NCBI RefSeq assembly: GCF_003425985.1
Contig: NZ_CP022985.1
Span: 1-30,000, forward strand
Source of the DNA: Mariniflexile sp. TRM1-10
GTDB taxonomy: Bacteria > Bacteroidota > Bacteroidia > Flavobacteriales > Flavobacteriaceae
Length of the DNA stretch: 30,000 nucleotides
Direction: 5' to 3'
Of this stretch, positions 14,843 through 25,475 are shown one piece after another. The position numbers were made by a program, and so were the translations under genes. The notes under the pieces are model-generated. The model saw only the letters and a list, made by a program, of their open reading frames with translations, ran no database searches and was not told where the DNA came from. How positions within the stretch are numbered: position 1 is the first letter of the stretch; each line of letters begins with the position of its first letter.

Positions 14843-15353
14843 AGAAACATAAATACAGTGTAAACTGGTTTCATCTGAAAAATGAATTTGATTTAGTTTC
14901 TTATAAGGTAACGTTCTTTATTTATTTGTAATTGTTTTTTGAGGTTTTATTGCAGCATGTGTAAATGTGTGGTAGCAAGAAACCAAGATATTATAAAAAG
15001 TACTGCATACATAAATAGGCAGCAACTAGTATAATTGAAAGCTTGAAAAAATAATAGTGCCGAAAGGATTGTTATTATAATTAAAGCAATGTCTTAAAAA
15101 AACTTGACGTGAAAAACGAAAAGAAAATTAATGGCATCAAGAAAAACAATTATTAGAAACATTTTTAGTAATAAATCAATACATTTTGAAAATTACAGAA
15201 ATGTTTCATTGAAATAATAGCACTTAAATTGAAAAAATTTAGCCTAAAAACTAAATTGATTTGGTAGAAATATCAATTAGATTAAGTTATATTATTTCAA
15301 AGAAAGCCATGTCAAAGTAGATTCAATTCTGCAGTGATATGGCTTTTGTTTTT
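14843..15353 (+). ncRNA. Candidate non-coding RNA between rplS and icd
   Basis: Inferred from a promoter-like pair (14805-14836), a strong terminator (15303-15353) and no ORF longer than 28 codons between them. Near the 5' end TATAAGAAAC (14839-14848) pairs with GTTTCTTATA (14896-14905), enclosing a smaller CAGT/ACTG hairpin at 14856-14867. I checked by eye for signatures of tmRNA, RNase P RNA and SRP RNA and saw none. A 28-codon ORF (15131-15217, starting MASRKTIIRN, basic) might instead be a small protein. The region could also be a long leader or decayed sequence. Confidence 0.35.
15303..15353 (+). terminator. Intrinsic terminator within the rplS-icd gap
   Basis: AAAGCCATGTCA (15303-15314) pairs with TGATATGGCTTT (15335-15346), 12 bases with one G-T pair, loop of 20, followed by a T-rich run to 15353. 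It must serve a transcript starting after the rplS terminator, since no gene ends here. Confidence 0.68.
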
Positions 15354-15483
15354 TATAGCTTCTTCAATATTTTATTAATGAATTCTTATTAGTTGCTACC
15401 TTTTTTAAAATTATGTAAAATATTGTATATATTACCACTTTTGATTAATCGTTTAAGCATTTATAAAAGCCAATTTTTGTATA

Positions 15484-15496
15484 TTCGCGTCGCGAA
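15484..15496. promoter_or_regulatory. GC-rich palindrome in the icd upstream region
   Basis: TTCGCG-T-CGCGAA is a perfect 6+1+6 palindrome in otherwise AT-rich sequence, 64 bases before the icd ATG. It overlaps the -7-like TATATTCG (15480-15487), so it could be an operator at the icd promoter. Confidence 0.4.
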
Positions 15497-15538
15497 AACG
15501 TTATTGTATGTCGCATTTTAATTATAGCTAAATACTAA

Positions 15539-17770
<2,232 letters not shown>

Positions 17771-17792
17771 TAGAAAAAATAAATACAGTTTT

Positions 17793-17822
17793 AAAAAGCT
17801 CCTATTAAGGAGCTTTTTTTTT
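17793..17822 (+). terminator. Intrinsic terminator after icd
   Basis: AAAAAGCTCCT (17793-17803) and AGGAGCTTTTT (17808-17818), an 11-base stem with a 4-base loop, continuing into a T run to 17822. Only 25 bases separate its end from the start of the TonB receptor gene. Confidence 0.9.
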
Positions 17823-17847
17823 ATACATTTATAAAAAAAAGCATTTA

Positions 17848-20223
17848 ATGAAAAACATAATTATATGTTTTCTTTTTATATTTTGTTTCAGCAATATACC
17901 TACAATCGCTCAAGATAAATTCACTCTCAAAGGAATTGTTTCTGAAGAGAAAAACAACGAGACCCTTATAGGTGTTAGTATTATTTTCCCTGAATTAAAA
18001 ACAGGCACTACAACCAATGAGTATGGTTTTTACTCTATAACGTTGCCAAAAGGCACTTATAAAATTATAATTAGTTACTTAGGTTTTACCACAATAAGCG
18101 AAACCATCACACTATCTGAAAACCTTACCAAAAATTTCAACTTAACGGATTCGTTGGAAACTTTAAACGAAATTGTTCTAACAGAGAACATTGAAAAAGT
18201 AAATATTCAAGCGCCGCAAATGAGTGTAAACCGCTTAACGGCAAGCAGTATAAAAGAAATACCTGTCGTGTTGGGAGAAGCAGATATTATTAAAGCCATT
18301 ACGTTATTACCAGGAGTAACAAGTGCTGGTGAAGGTGCTTCGGGGTTTAATGTTCGTGGTGGATCGGTAGACCAAAATTTAATTCTTTTAGACGAAGCTA
18401 CTATTTTTAACTCATCACATTTGTTTGGATTCTTTTCGGTTTTCAACCCAGATGCCATCAAAGATTTAAAACTATATAAAGGTGGTATCCCAGCAAGATA
18501 CGGTGGTAGGGTTTCCTCTGTTTTGGATATTTATCAAAAAGAAGGAAACAGCAATGCTTTTCATGCCAATGGAGGTGTTGGCTTAGTATCTAGCAGATTG
18601 CTTATTGAAGGCCCGTTAAAAAAAGATGAAGGTTCATTCCTTTTTGGAGGTAGGTCCAGTTATGCACATCTATTTTTACCACTTTTTGATGTTGATAATA
18701 GTGCTTATTTCTACGATTTAAACACCAAGTTAAGCTACAAACTAAATAACAGAAATAGCATATATCTTTCTGGGTATTTTGGACGCGATGTGTTCAGAAT
18801 TAGTGAAACTTTCGATAATACTTACGGAAACACGGTTTTAAATTTTAGATGGAATCACTTGCTTTCCAACAAACTGTTTTCAAATGTATCACTTATTTAT
18901 TCTGATTATTATTACAGTCTAAAATTAAGTTTTGTTGAATTTGATTGGGTATCGGGCATTAAAAATTTCAACTTAAAATACGACTTTAAACATTATATAT
19001 CCGATAAATTCAAGTTACAATACGGTCTAAACAGTATTTATTATAAGTTTAATCCTGGAGATATCAACCCTACATCTGAAACTTCAGGCATAAATCCTTT
19101 TAAACTCATTGATAAGTTTGCTCTTGAAAACGCCATTTATTTGGATGCTGAACAAAAAGTGTCTGATAAATTAGCATTGTCTTATGGATTTCGGTTGAGT
19201 TCTTTTCTTAGATTAGGTCAAGATGAATTAAATCTATATGAAAATAATGAAGCCGTAGTTTTCAACGAAGATTTTCAAATTTATGAAAAAGCAGAACCAA
19301 TAGGCACGGAGTCTTTCAAGCGAAATGACATTATTTCAAGCTTTTTCAATATAGAACCACGTGTGTCCTTGGCATACCAAATTAATTCGAGTAATTCTAT
19401 AAAAGCGAGTTATAACAAAATGAGTCAATATTTGCATTTGTTATCAAATACAAGTTCGCCTACACCGTTAGATATTTGGACACCAAGTGGTAAATACGTT
19501 AAACCTCAATTACTCAATCAATTTGCTATAGGATATTTTAAGAATTTAAAAAACAATAGATATTCTTTAGAACTTGAAAGTTTCTACAAAACCGTGAAAA
19601 ATAGAATAGATTATATAGACGGTGCCGATTTAATAGCTAATAATGCCATAGAACAGGTTGTTTTAAATGGTGAAGCAAAAGCTTATGGCTTAGAGTTCCT
19701 TTTAAAGAAAAACGAAGGCAAATTTAAAGGTTGGTTAGCCTATACCCTATCAAAGTCCAAGCAGCAGACAAAAGGTAGAACCCCCTCAGAGACAGGCATT
19801 AATAATGGTGAATGGTATAACACACCATACGACAAAACACACGATATATCATTTACAGGTAGTTACGGTTTAAATAAAAAAATAAAGATTAACTCCAATT
19901 TTTTATTTCAAACGGGGCAACCAAGTACGTTCCCAAACGGACAATATACATACAATGGCGTAACCATTCCCAATTATAATAGTAGAAATTCCGATAGATT
20001 ACCGGCATATCATAGATTGGATGCTTCGGTAACTTACAACCCGAAACCCGAAAAAACCAAAGGTTGGCAATCTTATTGGGTTTTTGGTATTTATAATATT
20101 TACAATCGGAAAAATGCCGCTTCCATATCGTTTGGACAAAATGACGACACCAAAGTAAACGAAGCCTATAGATTATCTATTTTTGGTATTGTACCATCTA
20201 TATCGTATAATTTTAAGTTTTAA
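17848..20223 (+). CDS. TonB-dependent outer-membrane receptor with carboxypeptidase-D-like N-terminal domain
   Basis: 791 residues. Signal peptide 1-22 (ending IPTIAQ). Residues about 25-105 form the CarboxypepD_reg-like beta-sandwich (GVSIIFPELKTGTTTNEYGFYSITLPKGTY) found on Bacteroidota receptors. The plug domain follows to about 230, including ITLLPGVTSAGEGASGFNVRGG. The rest is a beta-barrel ending in SYNFKF with the usual terminal aromatic residue. It imports an unknown substrate using TonB energy. The partner DUF4249 lipoprotein starts four bases after its stop. The size, about 800 residues with a DUF4249 and not a SusD partner, argues against a SusC-type glycan system. Its promoter is unclear because the icd terminator is so close. 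Confidence 0.93.
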   Translation: MKNIIICFLFIFCFSNIPTIAQDKFTLKGIVSEEKNNETLIGVSIIFPELKTGTTTNEYGFYSITLPKGTYKIIISYLGFTTISETITLSENLTKNFNLTDSLETLNEIVLTENIEKVNIQAPQMSVNRLTASSIKEIPVVLGEADIIKAITLLPGVTSAGEGASGFNVRGGSVDQNLILLDEATIFNSSHLFGFFSVFNPDAIKDLKLYKGGIPARYGGRVSSVLDIYQKEGNSNAFHANGGVGLVSSRLLIEGPLKKDEGSFLFGGRSSYAHLFLPLFDVDNSAYFYDLNTKLSYKLNNRNSIYLSGYFGRDVFRISETFDNTYGNTVLNFRWNHLLSNKLFSNVSLIYSDYYYSLKLSFVEFDWVSGIKNFNLKYDFKHYISDKFKLQYGLNSIYYKFNPGDINPTSETSGINPFKLIDKFALENAIYLDAEQKVSDKLALSYGFRLSSFLRLGQDELNLYENNEAVVFNEDFQIYEKAEPIGTESFKRNDIISSFFNIEPRVSLAYQINSSNSIKASYNKMSQYLHLLSNTSSPTPLDIWTPSGKYVKPQLLNQFAIGYFKNLKNNRYSLELESFYKTVKNRIDYIDGADLIANNAIEQVVLNGEAKAYGLEFLLKKNEGKFKGWLAYTLSKSKQQTKGRTPSETGINNGEWYNTPYDKTHDISFTGSYGLNKKIKINSNFLFQTGQPSTFPNGQYTYNGVTIPNYNSRNSDRLPAYHRLDASVTYNPKPEKTKGWQSYWVFGIYNIYNRKNAASISFGQNDDTKVNEAYRLSIFGIVPSISYNFKF

Positions 20224-20227
20224 AAAA

Positions 20228-21040
20228 ATGAAAAAAATAATATATATAGTATGCTGTCTCTTTTTAATATCATGTGAAGATGTTATTGAATTAAATTTAA
20301 ACACCGCAGAACCAAGGCTTGTTATAGATGCCTCATTAACTTGGTTTAAGGATACAACCGGAAACAACCAACTCATTAAACTAACACAAACAGGTCCCTA
20401 TTACAGCACTGCCGTTATACCGGCAACAGGCGCTTCGGTAACTGTAACCGACACGAACAATAACATTTTTAATTTCATTGAAGAAAACGATACCGGCATC
20501 TATAAAAATCAATCGTTTATTCCAGTAATTAATGGGGTTTATAATCTTAAAATTGTTTATGAAAATGACATTTATACCGCTTCAGAAACCTTAATGCCTG
20601 TTGCTTCAATCGATAAAGTAGAACAAAAAAACAATGCAGGCTTTTCAGGTAATGAAACCGAAATAAAAGCTTTTTATACAGACCCAAAAAACATTGAAAA
20701 CTATTATTTTTTTGAATTCATCAATTCCAATTTAAATAGAGCAAGTCTCGATGTATATGATGATGAATTTACGGATGGAAATCAAATTTTCGCATTTTAT
20801 AGTAATGAAAATCTTAAAACTGGAAATGAACTCATCATACAAAGTCATGGTATCTCTCAACGTTTTTACGAGTATATGACTATTTTATTGCAACAAAGTA
20901 AAGACGAATCGGATGGCCCTTTCGAAGTTCAACCAGCAACATTAAGAGGTAATTGTGTAAATCAAACCAACCCAAGCAACTACCCTTTAGGTTATTTTAG
21001 AGTGTCGGAAGTTTCTATTTACAACTACAAAGTAAAATAG
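20228..21040 (+). CDS. DUF4249 family outer-membrane lipoprotein
   Basis: 270 residues from the ATG at 20228. An upstream in-frame ATG inside the receptor gene would add 15 residues ahead of the signal peptide, so it is not used. The signal peptide ends in the lipobox LISC with Cys16 as the lipid-modified residue. Directly after come the DUF4249 features EDVIELNLNTAEPRLVIDASL, then the immunoglobulin-like region with GASVTVTDTNN and GVYNLKIVYENDIYTASETL. DUF4249 proteins commonly pair with TonB receptors like the one four bases upstream, probably as a surface lid or accessory lipoprotein. Function and ligand are unknown. Confidence 0.85.
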   Translation: MKKIIYIVCCLFLISCEDVIELNLNTAEPRLVIDASLTWFKDTTGNNQLIKLTQTGPYYSTAVIPATGASVTVTDTNNNIFNFIEENDTGIYKNQSFIPVINGVYNLKIVYENDIYTASETLMPVASIDKVEQKNNAGFSGNETEIKAFYTDPKNIENYYFFEFINSNLNRASLDVYDDEFTDGNQIFAFYSNENLKTGNELIIQSHGISQRFYEYMTILLQQSKDESDGPFEVQPATLRGNCVNQTNPSNYPLGYFRVSEVSIYNYKVK

Positions 21041-21156
21041 CAATATTCTCAATTATAGACTATTTCCTATGCAATTTCTTTTATGTTTAGAAAAATCCAT
21101 AAACTTTATGAGAATTTTAACCATAAAAAATCTTACGAAAGCTATATTTAACCAAT

Positions 21157-21318
21157 GAACTCGTCTTAACTTTTTTCAATTGGCTACAAAATGATCTTTT
21201 TTGCCCCAGATTTTACCTGTTTTTTACTCCGTAGCGCTGCTATGAAGTGCTAAACAACTAAAATCTGGAATCAAAAATTTCTATTTTTCGCTTCAATCAA
21301 AAAAGTCAAGAAGAGTTC
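21157..21318. repeat. Long imperfect palindrome (MITE-like or REP-like element)
   Basis: The gap 21041-21354 has no gene. From GAACTC at 21157 to GAGTTC at 21318 the two halves are imperfect reverse complements over about 60 bases each: outer arms share GAACTC-TCTT-ACTTTTTT with single mismatches, and inner arms share CCAGATTTTA with TAAAATCTGG. The centre near 21228-21253 contains ACTCCGTAGCGCTGCTATGAAGTGCT, written here as two blocks ACTCCGTAGCGCTG and CTATGAAGTGCT, itself partly palindromic. No ORF, and no flanking duplication could be confirmed. Confidence 0.72.
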
Positions 21319-21354
21319 AATAAATAATTTTCACCAATCAAAAAAACAAGCTTT

Positions 21355-22599
21355 ATGAATAAAAAAAGGTTAGCCTTAATTATTAGCGGAATCGTTATTT
21401 TAATTACTATTTATTCCTTTTTCGGAGCTACGGATGAAGAAGACATTTTATTAACAACAAAAATTGTAAGAGGTACTTATTTAAATGAAGTAATCATTTC
21501 TGGGGAAGCACAATCTACAAGTTCAAAAGAAATTAACGGGCCTATTGGAGCGAGACGTTTCAACATCTACCAATTAAAAATACAAGATTTAGTAGCTGAA
21601 GGCACTATAGTAAAAAAAGGCGGCTATATTGGTAAAATTGACGCTTCAGAAGTAAATAGTAAAATTAATGATGCCCGATTAAGTTTAGAGGGTGCCGAAT
21701 CTAGATATACATTACAGCAACTTGATACAACTCTTGCCCTAAAACAAGAACGAACAACTATAAAAGACCTTCTATTTAATATTGAAGAAAATCAATTGGA
21801 ACTAAAACGTTCCATCTATGAACCGCCTGCAACGATCCGGCAACTAGAGATTAAAATTGAAAAATTTGAACGCGAACTAAAAGAGAAAAGAGAAGACTAT
21901 TCCATTAAAAAAAGACAATCAAATGCTAAAATGATTCAAGTCGGCACCGAAGTATCCAAAATAAAAAAACAAATTGAAGAGTTGATTGATTTACAAAAGG
22001 AATTTACTGTGTATTCTGAAGATGATGGGATGGTTACTTATGTTAAAGACTGGAATGGCAATAAAAAGAAAGTCGGATCTACCATATCACCTTGGGAACC
22101 TGCCATGGCTAGCTTGCCAGATTTAACAAAAATGGAATCTAAAACCTACAGCAACGAGGTTGATATACGAAAAATAAAAAAAGGGCTAAAAGTAAAAATT
22201 GGTTTTGATGCTTTTCCTGATATAGAAATAGATGGCGTTGTAACAGATGTAGCAAATGTAGGTGAAAACAAAAGAGGATCTGATATTAAACTTTTTCAAG
22301 TATTAATTAAACTCAATTCAACAAATAAAAATATTAGACCAGGCATGACAACGTCCAATAGGATTTTAACACATCAAGAAGACAATGTATTAATGGCGCC
22401 ATTGGAGGCTATTTTTTCAAAAGATTCTATAAGTTACACCTATGTAAAGTCTGGTTATTCCATTGAAAAAAGACAGGTAGAATTAGGTTTAGCCAATAAT
22501 GAAGTCGTAATTATTAAAAAAGGATTGAAAGAAAATGATGTTGTTTACTTAAATGCGCCCGAAAATATGGAAGAAAAAAGTATAAAACTATTAAAGTAA
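21355..22599 (+). CDS. Periplasmic adaptor (membrane fusion) subunit, HlyD/MacA-type
   Basis: 414 residues. One N-terminal membrane segment (residues 6-23) anchors the protein. The split lipoyl-like region is seen around VAEGTIVKKGGYIGKID (about 82-98) and again after the hairpin at FTVYSEDDGMVTYVKDWNG; between them is a long charged coiled coil (about 100-220). Beta-barrel and membrane-proximal parts follow (IRPGMTTSNRI, LKENDVVYLNAPE). Such adaptors bridge an inner-membrane transporter to a TolC-like channel. The permease begins three bases after the stop and a TolC-like gene follows, giving an export operon. A loose -7 match (TAATTTTC at 21325-21332) lies upstream. The cargo is unknown. 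Confidence 0.88.
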   Translation: MNKKRLALIISGIVILITIYSFFGATDEEDILLTTKIVRGTYLNEVIISGEAQSTSSKEINGPIGARRFNIYQLKIQDLVAEGTIVKKGGYIGKIDASEVNSKINDARLSLEGAESRYTLQQLDTTLALKQERTTIKDLLFNIEENQLELKRSIYEPPATIRQLEIKIEKFERELKEKREDYSIKKRQSNAKMIQVGTEVSKIKKQIEELIDLQKEFTVYSEDDGMVTYVKDWNGNKKKVGSTISPWEPAMASLPDLTKMESKTYSNEVDIRKIKKGLKVKIGFDAFPDIEIDGVVTDVANVGENKRGSDIKLFQVLIKLNSTNKNIRPGMTTSNRILTHQEDNVLMAPLEAIFSKDSISYTYVKSGYSIEKRQVELGLANNEVVIIKKGLKENDVVYLNAPENMEEKSIKLLK

Positions 22600-22602
22600 A
22601 AC

Positions 22603-23955
22603 ATGATAGACAAAATACTTTTAGAAAAACTGAAATCCAATTTTAATGAAGCATACTGGTTTATTAAAACAAATAAAGTAAGAACATTTTTAACTGCTTT
22701 AGGTATTATTTTTGGAGTAGCATCGGTAATAACCATGCTTGCCATTGGAAATGGTGCCGAAAAGGAAATTTTATCGCAACTTGAATTGGTCGGAGTCAAT
22801 AATATCGTTGTAACACCTTTACCAGATCTTGAAGATGAAACTGAAAGCGACAGTGAAGAGGAAACTACAAATAACGAGTCTAAAAAGTTTTCTAAAGGTT
22901 TAGATATATTAGATGCCTTAAGTATTACCAAAACAATACCAAGTGTAAAAGTTGTAAGTCCCGAAATAATTCTTGATACGTACGTTATAAATGATGGAAA
23001 ACAAAATTCCGTAAAGCTGATAGGTGTTTCACCTGCATTTTTTGATGTCTCGAATATTCATATCGAAAAAGGTAATATCTTCACAAATTATCAAATTAAC
23101 AACGCGCTGCCGGTATGTATTATTGGCAAAAAAGTAGAGAAAAAATTATTTACTGGTGAAAGTGCTTTAGGTAAACAAATTAAAGTGAAAGATGTTTGGT
23201 TACAAGTTATTGGCGTTATTGAAGAAAAATTAATTTCCGATAAAGCCCAAGAAGATTTAGGCATTAGAGATTTAAACCAAGACATTTACATTCCCATAAA
23301 AACATTTTTAGTACGCTACAGAGACAGAAAAATAATTACCGACAACTTAGATGTAAGAAGTAACAATCAAAACGGTCCTAAAGAGCGAATAGCTAGAGGT
23401 AATTACCATCAAATAGATAAACTAACCATCCAGGTTTTCAACTCAAACGAATTAAAAGCGACTGCAGAGGTTTTAAGTAAACTGCTTAAACGAAAACATA
23501 ATGATGTATTGGATTTTGAAATTTCAATCCCCATTCAACTGCTTAAACAACAACAAAAAACAAAGCAAATATTCAATATTGTATTAAGTATTATCGCTGG
23601 CATTTCTTTACTTATTGGAGGCATTGGCATTATGAATATTATGCTAGCATCGGTATTGGAAAGAACCAAAGAAATAGGCATAATTCGTGCCATAGGTGCT
23701 ACAGAAGAAGACGTGATTTTACAATTTTTATCAGAATCGGTATTAATTAGTGTTGGTGGTGGCATTATAGGAATAATTGTTGGAATAATTGGTGCCTATG
23801 TTATTGAAATAGTTTCTGGTATAGAAACCGTACTCTCTCTAAATTCCATATTGCTTTCCTTTTTCATTGCAGTTATAGTAGGACTCGTCTTTGGAATATT
23901 TCCTGCCAAAGCTGCTGCCAATAAAAAACCCATTCAGGCACTTAGATCCGAATGA
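22603..23955 (+). CDS. ABC transporter permease, MacB/FtsX type
   Basis: 450 residues. The MacB layout is clear: one membrane helix near the N-terminus (about 28-48, TFLTALGIIFGVASVITMLAIGNGAEKE), a large periplasmic domain, and three C-terminal helices in the FtsX domain, starting with GISLLIGGIGIMNIMLASVLERTKEIGIIRAIGA, the signature of the group. Unlike MacB it has no fused ATPase, and no ATP-binding protein gene is found in the operon. An acidic low-complexity insert (about residues 75-93, rich in D, E and S) sits early in the periplasmic domain. It probably works with the adaptor upstream and the TolC-like protein downstream as a tripartite exporter that uses an ATPase encoded elsewhere. 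Confidence 0.92.
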   Translation: MIDKILLEKLKSNFNEAYWFIKTNKVRTFLTALGIIFGVASVITMLAIGNGAEKEILSQLELVGVNNIVVTPLPDLEDETESDSEEETTNNESKKFSKGLDILDALSITKTIPSVKVVSPEIILDTYVINDGKQNSVKLIGVSPAFFDVSNIHIEKGNIFTNYQINNALPVCIIGKKVEKKLFTGESALGKQIKVKDVWLQVIGVIEEKLISDKAQEDLGIRDLNQDIYIPIKTFLVRYRDRKIITDNLDVRSNNQNGPKERIARGNYHQIDKLTIQVFNSNELKATAEVLSKLLKRKHNDVLDFEISIPIQLLKQQQKTKQIFNIVLSIIAGISLLIGGIGIMNIMLASVLERTKEIGIIRAIGATEEDVILQFLSESVLISVGGGIIGIIVGIIGAYVIEIVSGIETVLSLNSILLSFFIAVIVGLVFGIFPAKAAANKKPIQALRSE

Positions 23956-23986
23956 TGCATTATTCCATTAACACAAAGCCAAAGAA

Positions 23987-25447
23987 ATGAAAAAAACATT
24001 GCTAGTATTAATCTTAGTTTTCCCTTGTTTAACTTTTTCACAATCAAAAAAAATAACCTTAAGCGAAGCCATTAATTTAGCCCAAAAACAATCACCAGAT
24101 TATAAAACAACCTTAAACAGAAACCAGTCCAACTACTGGCGCTTTAGAAATTACAAGGCAAGTTTTCTACCTCAATTAAGATTTAATGCTACTTTACCCG
24201 AATACAATAAAGCGGTACGTAGAATAACAAATGATGCTGGTCAAGATGTTTTTGTAAATCAAGATCAATTACTTTTAGAAGGCGGACTATCTATAGCACA
24301 AAACATTCCATACACTGGCGGTACACTTTCATTAAATTCTAATTTAGAACGTATTGAACTTTTTGGACTTGATGATAATATCGGTTATTCAGTGGTTCCC
24401 TTTTCCATAAGGTATTTTCAAAACTCTTTATTTTATAACCCTTTTAAATGGGATAAAAAAATCGAACCTTTAATTTATGAAGAATCGAGAAGGGATTTTA
24501 TTGAAAAAATGGAAGATATTTCAGTAACAACCTGCCAAAGGTATTTTCAATTACTTAAAGCTCAAATGCAGCTGGAGATAGCTAAAGTAAATTTATCAAA
24601 CCAAGATACACTTTATCAAATTTCACAAGGGCGCTTCAAAATTGGAAAAATTGCAGAGAATGAATTGCTACAAGTAGAATTAACTTTATTAAATTCTAGA
24701 AATATTGTGACTACCAATACTATTGAACTAAAAAGAACTTCTCAAAATTTGGCGAGATATTTAGAGTTGGAAACAGAAAACATACAATTGGATGTTCCTG
24801 ATAAATTACCTCTTTTTGAAGTAGATATTGATAAAGCTTTGGAAGAAGCACAATCAAACAGAAAAACGGTTATAGAGTTTAGAAGAAAGCGGTTAGAAGC
24901 AGAAAAAGAATTGGCTTTTCAGAAAGGCAACAATCGGGTAAGGTTAGGTGTTGCGGCTAATTTTGGAATTTCACAAAATGGCGATGACTTTGATAATCTT
25001 TTTAACAACTTTAATAAGCAACAAAATGTTTCTGTTTCTTTGAGTATCCCTGTTTTTGATTGGGGAGTTTCTAAATCAAGACGTAAAATGGCAGAAGCCG
25101 ATCTAGACCTAACTAACAATAATATAGACCAAGAAAAACAGGCTTTTGAACAAGAAATTTATTTGCACGTTCTTAATTGGTCTAATCAAAGAGACTTTTT
25201 AGCTACAGCAGAAAAAGCAAAAGAAATAGCCATAAGGCGTTATGATATCTCACAAAAAAGATATGTTTTAGACAAAATAACCATAACAGATTTAAATATT
25301 GCTTTACAAGAAAAAGATAAAGCCGTTCTACAATATTTAAATTCCCTCGAGAAATTTTGGCAAGATTATTACATTCTAAGACAGTTAACCCTTTATGATT
25401 TTATAAATGATAAAAAATTAGAAGTTGACACCATTCTTTTTGACTAA
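23987..25447 (+). CDS. TolC-family outer-membrane efflux protein
   Basis: 486 residues with a signal peptide (1-18, ending CLTFSQ). Two repeats of the outer-membrane efflux type are visible: the first begins ITLSEAINLAQKQSPDYKT, the second around DIDKALEEAQSNRKTVIEFRRKRLEAEKELAFQKG. SVSLSIPVFDWGVSKSRRKMAEADLDL is the typical strand-turn-helix of the second half. It forms the outer-membrane duct of the exporter with the two preceding genes, from which it is separated by 31 bases. The substrate is unknown. Confidence 0.9.
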   Translation: MKKTLLVLILVFPCLTFSQSKKITLSEAINLAQKQSPDYKTTLNRNQSNYWRFRNYKASFLPQLRFNATLPEYNKAVRRITNDAGQDVFVNQDQLLLEGGLSIAQNIPYTGGTLSLNSNLERIELFGLDDNIGYSVVPFSIRYFQNSLFYNPFKWDKKIEPLIYEESRRDFIEKMEDISVTTCQRYFQLLKAQMQLEIAKVNLSNQDTLYQISQGRFKIGKIAENELLQVELTLLNSRNIVTTNTIELKRTSQNLARYLELETENIQLDVPDKLPLFEVDIDKALEEAQSNRKTVIEFRRKRLEAEKELAFQKGNNRVRLGVAANFGISQNGDDFDNLFNNFNKQQNVSVSLSIPVFDWGVSKSRRKMAEADLDLTNNNIDQEKQAFEQEIYLHVLNWSNQRDFLATAEKAKEIAIRRYDISQKRYVLDKITITDLNIALQEKDKAVLQYLNSLEKFWQDYYILRQLTLYDFINDKKLEVDTILFD

Positions 25448-25471
25448 AATCACCAATAATTCATACTTTTG
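25439..25471 (+). promoter_or_regulatory. Promoter of murQ
   Basis: TTTG (25439-25442), 21 bases, then TACTTTTG (25464-25471), an exact TAnnTTTG with a fitting -33 element. The transcript start would fall at or within a few bases of the murQ ATG (25476), so the message is likely leaderless. Confidence 0.68.
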
Positions 25472-25475
25472 AGTT

